Shown here piece after piece: positions 1 through 5,005 of a stretch of 5,005 nucleotides of DNA (positions are counted from its first letter, which is position 1; every line of letters starts with the position of its first letter). The notes below the pieces were generated by a model. It did no database searches. It was not told where the DNA came from and saw only the letters and a program-made list of their open reading frames with translations. The stretch comes from DASUFH01 sp036274645 (lineage in GTDB: Bacteria > Acidobacteriota > Terriglobia > 20CM-2-55-15): the NCBI GenBank assembly GCA_036274645.1, contig DASUFH010000312.1, positions 1-5,005 on the forward strand, in the 5' to 3' direction. The position numbers were made by a program, and so were the translations under genes.

Positions 1-380
1 GGGAGCGGCGTTAACCTTGGCGGCGGAGTCGGCGCCGGCGGCACAGGCGTCGGCATTGGCGTGGGCAGCGGCTCCGGCGCAACCGGCGGCGACAGCGGCT
101 CGAGCGACACAACCGGCGGTGGCAGCGGCGCCACCCGATTCGGCGCCGGCATCGGCGTGGCGTCCCGCATCGGCGGAAACACCGGCGGCAACGTCAACAT
201 CGTGGCGTCCCGCTGGTCATAATCCTCGCCCTCTACTCGAACCACCCGATCTGTCCAGTCAAGCCAATGCGGATTGACAATGAACAGAAGTATGACGAGC
301 AGATGCAACGCTATCGAGACCGATAACGTCCTGGTCCGCGGTCTTTCGGGACCCAGCTCCGGATGGAATTCGAAGGGCAT
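1..380 (-). CDS. TonB/TolA-like inner-membrane-anchored, proline-rich protein (3' end outside window)
   Basis: Reading from the ATG at 380-378 the frame stays open for 126 codons to the window edge, so the C-terminus is missing. Residues 1-18 are a short charged cytoplasmic tail, and residues 19-35 form one hydrophobic segment (LSVSIALHLLVILLFIV). A short charged linker follows (VVRVEGEDYDQRD), and from about residue 60 to the end the protein is rich in Pro with Ala, Val and Thr (for example PLPTPMPTPVPPAPTPPP). This is the TonB/TolA plan: an N-terminal anchor followed by a periplasm-spanning Pro-rich stretch. The membrane segment has Ser22 and His26 with the S-x3-H spacing of E. coli TonB (Ser16/His20) and TolA, the residues that contact the ExbB/ExbD or TolQ/TolR proton channel. 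A GGAG Shine-Dalgarno (388-385) lies 4 nt before the ATG. The C-terminal domain that would separate TonB from TolA or other transducers is not visible. A 13-bp direct repeat 45 nt apart (156-168 and 201-213) repeats the residues RDAT in frame. Confidence 0.75.
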   Translation of the reverse strand, partial: MPFEFHPELGPERPRTRTLSVSIALHLLVILLFIVNPHWLDWTDRVVRVEGEDYDQRDATMLTLPPVFPPMRDATPMPAPNRVAPLPPPVVSLEPLSPPVAPEPLPTPMPTPVPPAPTPPPRLTPL

Positions 381-389
381 TCGGCTCCA

Positions 390-432
390 ATTATAGTCGC
401 GGGAGTTTTGGGAACATCCAAAAACTAATTTT
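390..432 (-). promoter_or_regulatory. Candidate promoter of the TonB/TolA-like gene
   Basis: On the minus strand a perfect TATAAT lies at 395-390, 9 nt before the ATG at 380. An A/T-rich block (AAAAAATTAGTTTTT) lies upstream at about 434-420, resembling an UP element. The -35 region is weak: GATGTT has 17-bp spacing, TTGGAT has 20-bp spacing. A TATAAT so close to the start codon would place initiation at or just before the ATG, giving a nearly leaderless transcript that would omit the GGAG Shine-Dalgarno. Either the TATAAT is fortuitous or translation does not use that ribosome site. Confidence 0.3.
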
Positions 433-466
433 TTCTCTCCAGCCCGCCCGTGGCGCCCGACCGTTC

Positions 467-512
467 AAAAACCGGATGCCAAAACCCAACACCTGGACCG
501 ACTTTCCGGTTT
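467..512 (-). terminator. Weak inverted repeat with T run downstream of the oxidoreductase gene
   Basis: An exact 8-bp inverted repeat (TCCGGTTT at 505-512 against AAACCGGA at 469-476) brackets a 28-nt loop, 21 nt after the oxidoreductase stop codon at 534. In the minus-strand transcript the second arm ends in a run of five U (471-467). The arm position and U run fit an intrinsic terminator, but the loop is long, the stem is short and its base is A-U, so it would be weak. It is the only terminator-like structure seen between the oxidoreductase and the TonB/TolA-like gene. Confidence 0.2.
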
Positions 513-533
513 CGATATCCCGGCCACGGGCAG

Positions 534-1463
534 TCAGACTGTCCGCTGTTCAATCGCCGCCACAATCGACCTCGCCAGCTCGAGGGCGTCCAGCCCGTCC
601 TGCCCCGTCACGTCCGGCTTGCGCCGGGCGCGGACACAGTCGATGAACGATTCGAGTTCCAGCTTGAGTGGCTCAGCGGCGGGGGGATCCAGCTTTCGTT
701 CCACGACATTTCCCATCCGCAGGGAAACCATCGATCCGGTCTGAGACGCGTAATCCACGGATATGTAATCATGGGGCTGAAAAAAACGCAGCTTCCGCAC
801 CTTTTCGAAGCTGACCCGGCTGGCGGTCAGGTTGGCGACACACCCGCTCTCAAACTCCACTCGCGCATTGGCAATGTCCGCTTTACGGGATAGCACCGGA
901 ATGCCGACCGCCCGCACTTCCCTGACGGGTGAGCGGGTCAGACGAAGCACGATGTCGAGGTCGTGAATCATCAGATCGAGCACGACATCGATATCGAGGC
1001 TGCGCGGTGAAAACGCCGCCAACCGGTGGATTTCGAAGAATTGCGGACGAGTCGCAACCTCGATGGCCAGGCGGACCACCGGATTAAATCGCTCCACGTG
1101 ACCGACCTGCAGGATGCGACTTCCACGTTCCGCCGCGTCGATCAGCAAACGGGCTTCGGCAGGAGTGGCGGCTATGGGCTTCTCGACGAGCGTGTCCATG
1201 CCCCGGTCCAGCAACCGGACGCCAAGCGACGCGTGGTCCACCGTGGGAGCAGTGAGACTCACCGCGTCCACGGCGCCGGTCAGGGCATCGATATCGCTGA
1301 AGGCGGCTGCGCCGACCTCGGCGGCCAGGGCGTTTGCGCGTTCCCGGTCGGAATCGACGATGGCGCTCAGGACAACGCCATCCATGCTCCTGTATACGCG
1401 CGCGTGCTGCGTCCCCCAGACCCCGGCGCCGACAATGGCTACACGAATCGGACGATCTGTCAT
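534..1463 (-). CDS. Gfo/Idh/MocA family NAD(P)-dependent oxidoreductase, possibly GnnA-like
   Basis: A complete 309-residue cytoplasmic sugar oxidoreductase of normal length for the family. The N-terminal Rossmann domain (about residues 5-120) begins with a beta strand and the dinucleotide loop GAGVWGTQH (12-20). Asp37 at the end of the second strand favours NAD+ over NADP+. The family signature EKP is at 94-96. The C-terminal alpha/beta domain contains GHVERFNP (121-128) and DLMIHDLD (163-170), the latter carrying the usual active-site histidine (H167). The ATG start is backed by a GAGGA Shine-Dalgarno (1472-1468) 4 nt upstream; the stop is TGA. The gene follows lpxI after 24 nt, so the two are very likely cotranscribed. 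Gfo/Idh proteins beside lpx genes include GnnA, which oxidises the 3-OH of UDP-GlcNAc so that GnnB can make UDP-GlcNAc3N for amide-linked lipid A. That role is inferred from context; no gnnB aminotransferase lies in the window and the substrate cannot be read from the sequence. The family call is firm. Confidence 0.93.
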   Translation of the reverse strand: MTDRPIRVAIVGAGVWGTQHARVYRSMDGVVLSAIVDSDRERANALAAEVGAAAFSDIDALTGAVDAVSLTAPTVDHASLGVRLLDRGMDTLVEKPIAATPAEARLLIDAAERGSRILQVGHVERFNPVVRLAIEVATRPQFFEIHRLAAFSPRSLDIDVVLDLMIHDLDIVLRLTRSPVREVRAVGIPVLSRKADIANARVEFESGCVANLTASRVSFEKVRKLRFFQPHDYISVDYASQTGSMVSLRMGNVVERKLDPPAAEPLKLELESFIDCVRARRKPDVTGQDGLDALELARSIVAAIEQRTV

Positions 1464-1487
1464 TCAGTCCTCACCACTGGGCCGGTC

Positions 1488-2294
1488 TTACTCCACAGCG
1501 ATAACCGAAATACCCGCCGCGCCGGCCTCGGCGATGACTTCGGATCGATCGATCATCAACGTCTTACCGGCCTCGATGGCCAGCGCGGTCACGCCACACC
1601 GGCGCAGGGTCGCTACGGTGCCGGGACCGATCGTGGGCACATCGAAACGCAAATCCTGCTTTGGCTTGGCCAGCTTGACCACCCGCAGCGGACGCCCGTT
1701 CACAAGACCGGCCGCGCGCTCGATGGCCGCATCGGTTCCTTCCATGGCCTCAACGGCGACGCACGCGCCATCCGCAACCACAACCGTCTGCCCCAGATCC
1801 AGCCGGCCCAGCTCTCGCGCAATCGTGTAGCCGTAATCCAGATCGCGGCGCTCCTCCACCGTCGGCGGCCGGGTGCAGACGCCCGGCCCTGGAATCAATG
1901 GCTGGAGAAATGATGTCGAATCTATGAGATGAATACCTTCACGCTCGAGCGTCTGCGCCACGGCTCCGATCAGTGAATCGGTGTTTTTCGTGGCGAGGCT
2001 TGCCAGAAGCTGGAGCATCTTGAGGTCGGGAATGATCGAACTGAAGATCTGCTTATGCTTGACCTGGCCGGCCATCACTGCGCGATTAACGCCTTCCGCC
2101 TTGAACGTCTTGATCAGCTTGCCCAACTGGCCGAGCGACAACCAGTGGACCGTCGCCGCATGCTGTTCGATTTCGGGAAAGGTCTCTTCTTTGATCGCCG
2201 CCACGACCATTTCGATGCCCTGACTGCGCGCGGCTTCCAACACCAGAAAAGGAAACTTGCCGTTACCCGCAATCAGTCCGTACCTTGCTTCCAT
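1488..2294 (-). CDS. lpxI: UDP-2,3-diacylglucosamine pyrophosphatase LpxI (DUF1009)
   Basis: LpxI hydrolyses UDP-2,3-diacylglucosamine to lipid X and UMP in the lipid A (Raetz) pathway, replacing the unrelated LpxH of enterics; it acts in the cytoplasm. The 268-residue protein shows the family landmarks in order: GLIAGNGKFP near the N-terminus (6-15), GVNRAVMAGQV (68-78), LIGAVAQTLEREG (108-120), an IDST-FL segment (124-130), LGRLDLGQTVVV (162-173), AVEAMEGTD (180-188), KPKQDLRFDVPTIG (210-223) and ALAIEAGKTLMIDR (237-250). The QDxRFDxPTIG block is the most conserved part of the family and probably carries catalytic acidic residues. Length is typical. The ATG at 2294 puts GLIAGNG at the usual distance from the N-terminus. 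An in-frame GTG at 2300 would add two residues; neither has a recognisable Shine-Dalgarno. A TGCTACGAT string (2316-2308) could be an extended -10 element, with no clear -35. The gene leads directly into the oxidoreductase gene, whereas upstream it is separated from the M16 genes by a palindrome-filled gap. The TAA stop is followed by a 24-nt spacer. Confidence 0.95.
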   Translation of the reverse strand: MEARYGLIAGNGKFPFLVLEAARSQGIEMVVAAIKEETFPEIEQHAATVHWLSLGQLGKLIKTFKAEGVNRAVMAGQVKHKQIFSSIIPDLKMLQLLASLATKNTDSLIGAVAQTLEREGIHLIDSTSFLQPLIPGPGVCTRPPTVEERRDLDYGYTIARELGRLDLGQTVVVADGACVAVEAMEGTDAAIERAAGLVNGRPLRVVKLAKPKQDLRFDVPTIGPGTVATLRRCGVTALAIEAGKTLMIDRSEVIAEAGAAGISVIAVE

Positions 2295-2324
2295 CGTCAC
2301 GCGGGGTATCGTAGCAGATCGGTC

Positions 2325-2350
2325 GGGAAAGGGCCGATGATCCCTTTCCC
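2325..2350. repeat. Perfect 9-bp inverted repeat in the lpxI leader region
   Basis: GGGAAAGGG (2325-2333) and CCCTTTCCC (2342-2350) are exact reverse complements around an 8-nt loop. The structure lies about 30 nt upstream of the lpxI start and immediately beside the large palindrome. No U run follows it in the minus-strand direction, so it does not look like an intrinsic terminator for the M16 operon. The arm at 2345-2350 can alternatively pair with GGGGAA at 2490-2495 as an outward extension of the large palindrome, so the two folds would compete. Confidence 0.6.
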
Positions 2351-2357
2351 AACTTTT

Positions 2358-2482
2358 CCATTTTCCATTGCCTGTTGTCGATTGTGAGATGGACTTCTTT
2401 CATTGTTCGTTGGGGCAACCAGCCGGACAACGAACAATCCAGGAAGTCCATCTCACAATCGACAACAGGCAATGGAGAATGG
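2358..2482. repeat. Long near-perfect intergenic palindrome (REP- or MITE-like hairpin element)
   Basis: The 125-nt segment folds back on itself almost completely. The core is a perfect 34-bp inverted repeat, 2364-2397 against 2443-2476. Outward it continues for 5 bp (2358-2362 with 2478-2482) after one T/G position. Inward it has one more pair, two mismatches, then 11 perfect pairs (ATTGTTCGTTG at 2402-2412 with CAACGAACAAT at 2428-2438), and a small apical GGC/GCC stem with a 5-nt loop. About 54 Watson-Crick pairs are possible. It begins 15 nt past the stop codon of the second M16 gene and lies between two codirectional genes. No U tract follows on either strand, so it is not a standard intrinsic terminator. 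It encodes no plausible protein, and no target-site duplication is evident. Its size and intergenic position fit a short palindromic repeat or miniature mobile element; copy number in the genome is unknown. Confidence 0.85.
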
Positions 2483-2496
2483 GCAGAGAGGGGAAC

Positions 2497-3966
2497 CTAT
2501 TGGCGCGCTCTGGTTCCGTCAATGCCGTACAGTTCGACCGCGCCATACCGCCCGAAGATGTCGCGAACCTTCGAGGCGTCCCCCACCGCTACGATTTGCA
2601 GCCTCTCCGGGTTCATGTACTTGCGGGCTACGCGCTCGATGTCGGCCGGCGTCACCGCCATTACCTTTGCCGGATAGGTGTCCCAGTAATCCTCCGGCAG
2701 ATTGTAGAGTTTGCGCGTCATGGCGTATCCCAGCAGTGTGTCCTTGTCTTCGAGCGACAGCGCGAAGCTGCCGACAATGGACCGCTGCACTTCGGCAAGT
2801 TCAGTGGCCGGCACGCGCTCGTCGCTCATCCGGTGGATCTCCCGCATGAACTCCCGCATGGCGCCCTCCGTCACTTCCGTCCGGACGTCGGCGTAAGCGC
2901 GCCAGGGCCCCGGATACTTTGAAGCCTGCAACTGGCTATAGGCGCCGTAGGTGTAGCCCTTCTCTTCGCGAAGGTTCAGGAAGAGCCTCGCGGAAGCATT
3001 GCCGCCGAGGACGCGGTTGGCGACGACGAGCGGAATGTAGTCGGGATCGCGCCGGTCCAGCGCGACGTTGCCCAGATAGATCGTCGTCTGCACCGACCCC
3101 GGCCGGTCGACCAGAAGCACTTTGCCGCCCGGCGCGGCGCCGGGCGTCGGGGGAAGCTCCTCAGTGAGTTCGGATCGTTTCCAGGCGGCGGTGGCCTTCT
3201 CGAGCTTCCGGATGACGTCTGAGGCGCGAACGTCGCCGGCAATGCCGACCACGGTGTTCTGCGGCGTCAGGCGGGTTCGCCGCCATTCGTTCAACATCTG
3301 TGTCTTGAGTTTTCCGACGACATCGGCATTGGTGGAAATGATGGCCGCCGGTGAATCGCCATAGAGCGCGCTGCGAAAACGCTCCATGGCCAGAAAACCC
3401 GGTTCGGATCGCTGCTGGCGGAGACTGACGAGTGTCCGCTGCTGGTAGCGTTTCACTTCGTTGGGCGGAAAACAGGAATTCAGGAGGATGTCGTTGGCGA
3501 TGTCGAACCATTCCGCAAAATTCGTCGACATGCCTGAAGCAGTCAGCGACGCTTCGGTCGAACCGTAGGGCGCGGAAACATTCACGGACGCGCCCAACCG
3601 GGCCAGTTCCTCCGCGATCTGCTCGCTCGTTCTTGAACGGGTGCCCTCCCGCATGATCTGCGCCGCGGCGGCGGCCAGTCCCGGCATGTCGGCCGGATCG
3701 TAGAGGGCGCCGCCGCCGGCGATGTCGTATCGCATGGAGATCAGCGGCAGACGCCGGTCTTCCAGAACGAGCACGGTGAGCCCGTTGGGGAGTACCGCTT
3801 CGGTCACTTTCGGGAGCTTCACCCGCAGGACTTCCGCCGAATAGGGCACGCGGTTCTTCCGCTCCACGGCGCTCGGACCGGACGTCTGCGCGGCGCCCGG
3901 AACGCTCCCGAAGATGGCCGCTCCGAAAAGAGCCAGCGCAATCGCCGTCTGTATTGCCTTTCGCAT
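2497..3966 (-). CDS. Secreted M16 family protein with degenerate zinc site (non-catalytic, R/Y-bearing subunit)
   Basis: A complete 489-residue periplasmic M16B (insulinase/pitrilysin-like) protein. Residues 1-26 are a signal peptide: MRK, a hydrophobic stretch and a likely cleavage site after GAA (24-26). The first M16 domain starts near residue 55 (VLPNGLTVLVLEDRRLPLIS). Where active members have HxxEH within a GLAHFLEHMxFKGT-like context, this protein has GLAAAAAQIMREGT (96-109): both histidines and the glutamate are lost, so it should not bind zinc. The second domain (about 280-480) keeps LREEKGYTYGAYS (332-344), with the R333/Y340 pair typical of the partner subunit in heterodimeric M16B proteases. 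The start at 3966 is chosen because the signal peptide begins there and an AAAGGA Shine-Dalgarno lies 5 nt upstream. A longer in-frame start at 4071 would put an Arg/Pro-rich tail ahead of the signal peptide and overlap the preceding gene. It follows the other M16 gene with a 1-nt gap, which implies coupled translation. The stop is TAG. Confidence 0.93.
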   Translation of the reverse strand: MRKAIQTAIALALFGAAIFGSVPGAAQTSGPSAVERKNRVPYSAEVLRVKLPKVTEAVLPNGLTVLVLEDRRLPLISMRYDIAGGGALYDPADMPGLAAAAAQIMREGTRSRTSEQIAEELARLGASVNVSAPYGSTEASLTASGMSTNFAEWFDIANDILLNSCFPPNEVKRYQQRTLVSLRQQRSEPGFLAMERFRSALYGDSPAAIISTNADVVGKLKTQMLNEWRRTRLTPQNTVVGIAGDVRASDVIRKLEKATAAWKRSELTEELPPTPGAAPGGKVLLVDRPGSVQTTIYLGNVALDRRDPDYIPLVVANRVLGGNASARLFLNLREEKGYTYGAYSQLQASKYPGPWRAYADVRTEVTEGAMREFMREIHRMSDERVPATELAEVQRSIVGSFALSLEDKDTLLGYAMTRKLYNLPEDYWDTYPAKVMAVTPADIERVARKYMNPERLQIVAVGDASKVRDIFGRYGAVELYGIDGTRARQ

Positions 3967-3967
3967 G

Positions 3968-5005
3968 TCAGTCCTTTCCGCCGGCGCCTGTCGCTTTGGG
4001 CGCGGTAATGACCACCGTCCGGCCGGTCTCGATAAGATACGCGCTCGCGGCTTTCTGGATGCGCTGTTCATTGACGGATGTCAGCTTGCTGAGTTGGGTA
4101 TTCACGAGTCCCGGCTCGTTGTAATACACCGCAAACTGGCCGAGACGCTGCGCCCGCGCGAGTGTGCTCGACATCTGCTGCGCATTGGCGCTGCGGGCCT
4201 GCATGCGCGTCTTTTCCAACTCCTCACGCGTGACCGGTTCTTTCTTCATCTTTTCCAGTTCCGCATAGACGAGTTTTTCAACCTCTTCAGGTTGTTTCCC
4301 AGGCCGGAGCAGAACGGTAATGCTGAACAGCGAGGGACCACGCCGCTCCGCCGGACCGGCCGAGACACTCTGCGCAACCTCCTTCTCACGCACCAGCAAC
4401 TGGTACAGCCGCGACGCCTGGCCACCGGCAAGGATCCGGCCCGCCACGGACAGAGCGTACCAGTCGTCGGTGTTTCCGGGCGGAATCTTGAACACGATAT
4501 CCAGACGGGTCAGTTGCGCAAGCCCGTCTTCGATGGTCTTGCGGCGCGCCGCGGTTTGCGGCGGCTCGGAAACATCCGGCGCAGGCGGATCCGGCTGCCG
4601 GGGAATGTCTTCAAAAAACTTCCGGATCCTTGTCAGGACATCCCCCGAGTTGAAATCGCCCACCATCGACAGGACGGCGTTGTTCGGCGCGTAATAGATG
4701 CGGAAGAACTCCGATACGTCCTGAAGGGTCGCCGCGTCCAGATCGGCCATTGACCCAATCGTCGAATGTTTGTAGGCGAAGGAATCGTACGCCAAATCGA
4801 GCAGCGCTTCCGATGTCCGGCCATACGCCTGGTTGTCGTAACTCTGCCGGCGCTCCTCCTGAACCGTCGCCCTCTGGTTGTCGAGGTTCGATTGCGTGAT
4901 CGCCAGAGCGCGCATGCGATCGGATTCCAGAAACAACCCGACATCGATCTGGTTCGAGGGCAGAGTCTCGAAATAGTTTGTCCGATCGCTGCTCGTCGTG
5001 CCGTT
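3968..5005 (-). CDS. M16 family metallopeptidase, catalytic-type subunit (5' end outside window)
   Basis: The frame is open from the window edge to a TGA at 3970-3968, giving 345 residues; the N-terminus is missing. The visible part starts with NGTTSSDRTNYFETLPSNQ, the conserved M16B segment that normally follows the HxxEH zinc motif by a few dozen residues. Next come LFLESDRM (24-31) and TVQEERRQSYDNQAYG (47-62), the region supplying the third zinc ligand; Glu51 (codon 4855-4853) is the likely ligand. The first domain ends after APNNAVLSMVGDF. A Pro-rich linker (RQPDPPAPDVSEPP) leads to the second M16 domain with LAGGQASRLYQLLVREKEVAQS. There the Arg of the R/Y pair is kept but the Tyr position is Ser, the reverse of the situation in the downstream gene. 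I infer that this is the zinc-bearing half of a heterodimeric protease acting with its neighbour. The HxxEH motif itself and the expected signal peptide cannot be seen here. An internal Met at 4936 is not a credible start, because conserved family sequence continues upstream of it. Confidence 0.92.
   Translation of the reverse strand, partial: NGTTSSDRTNYFETLPSNQIDVGLFLESDRMRALAITQSNLDNQRATVQEERRQSYDNQAYGRTSEALLDLAYDSFAYKHSTIGSMADLDAATLQDVSEFFRIYYAPNNAVLSMVGDFNSGDVLTRIRKFFEDIPRQPDPPAPDVSEPPQTAARRKTIEDGLAQLTRLDIVFKIPPGNTDDWYALSVAGRILAGGQASRLYQLLVREKEVAQSVSAGPAERRGPSLFSITVLLRPGKQPEEVEKLVYAELEKMKKEPVTREELEKTRMQARSANAQQMSSTLARAQRLGQFAVYYNEPGLVNTQLSKLTSVNEQRIQKAASAYLIETGRTVVITAPKATGAGGKD
3972..3977 (-). 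promoter_or_regulatory. Shine-Dalgarno that sets the start of the downstream M16 gene
   Basis: AAAGGA on the minus strand (3977-3972) lies 5 nt before the ATG at 3966-3964, inside the last codons of the upstream M16 gene. The upstream stop TGA (3970-3968) and this ATG are separated by a single base (TGACATG). Ribosomes finishing the first protein could therefore restart directly on the second. The site and the signal peptide encoded right after it decide the start codon. Confidence 0.65.

Noticed and set aside
1..222. Plus-strand glycine-rich open frame (G-x-G pattern) ending in TAA at 220-222, and an overlapping Ala/Pro-rich plus-strand frame to 277
   Set aside because: Both are mirror readings of the CCG-rich proline codons of the minus-strand TonB/TolA-like gene, which has a start, ribosome site, membrane segment and S-x3-H motif. 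The plus-strand frames have no recognisable domain.
420..434. AAAAACTAATTTTTT as a hairpin terminator
   Set aside because: The stem would be A-T only and very short. It fits better as an A/T-rich upstream promoter element.
1026..1913. A 295-codon plus-strand open frame spanning the oxidoreductase/lpxI junction, and a 238-codon one at 1114-1830
   Set aside because: They are antisense to two well-supported genes, show no family motif, have biased low-complexity composition, and are common shadows in GC-rich DNA.
2354..2367. TTTTCCA tandem repeat at the edge of the palindrome as a target-site duplication
   Set aside because: Both copies lie on the same side of the element, and no matching copy is found on the right flank.
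2358..2482. The palindrome as an ordinary rho-independent terminator of the M16 operon
   Set aside because: The stem is far longer than usual and no run of U follows it on the transcribed (minus) strand.
2263..2922. Plus- and minus-strand open frames starting inside the palindrome with the same first residues (MPVVDCEMDF)
   Set aside because: The identical starts arise because the two arms of the inverted repeat are reverse complements. The rest of each frame is antisense or out of frame to the M16 gene or to lpxI.
3967..4071. N-terminal extension of the second M16 protein to an in-frame ATG at 4071
   Set aside because: The extension is Arg/Pro-rich, overlaps the C-terminal coding part of the upstream M16 gene, and would bury a clear signal peptide that starts at 3966 behind a good Shine-Dalgarno.

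Overview
The window is GC-rich bacterial chromosome in which every gene I can support lies on the minus strand, so transcription runs right to left. Gene content points to a Gram-negative (diderm) bacterium with lipid A: an lpxI-type UDP-2,3-diacylglucosamine pyrophosphatase, a Gfo/Idh/MocA oxidoreductase next to it, a TonB/TolA-like anchored protein, and a pair of secreted M16 peptidase-family proteins. LpxI, a neighbouring Gfo/Idh gene and paired M16 genes would fit Acidobacteriota or a similar environmental lineage. That assignment is inference, as no similarity search was possible.

Layout in transcription order (right to left): positions 5005-3968 hold the 3' part of an M16 peptidase whose N-terminus, including the expected HxxEH zinc motif, lies outside the window. 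After a 1-nt gap, 3966-2497 encodes a complete second M16 protein with a signal peptide and a degenerate zinc site. The 202-nt gap at 2295-2496 is dominated by a long near-perfect inverted repeat (about 2358-2482) and a second, smaller hairpin (2325-2350). Then come lpxI (2294-1488) and, 24 nt later, the Gfo/Idh/MocA oxidoreductase (1463-534). A 153-nt gap with a weak inverted repeat and a candidate promoter leads to a TonB/TolA-like gene (380 to beyond position 1). This last gene runs off the left edge and is easily missed because its stop codon is not in the window.

The genes form three functional groups. The two M16 proteins look like the two halves of one periplasmic heterodimeric protease: the upstream one keeps the zinc-ligand region, and the downstream one keeps the R/Y substrate-binding pair. 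LpxI and the oxidoreductase look like an envelope or lipid A biosynthesis pair; the oxidoreductase could be a GnnA-like UDP-GlcNAc 3-dehydrogenase, which is not proven. The TonB/TolA-like protein would couple inner-membrane energy to the outer membrane.

No RNA gene, CRISPR array, transposase or phage gene was seen. The most unusual object is the intergenic palindrome at 2358-2482.
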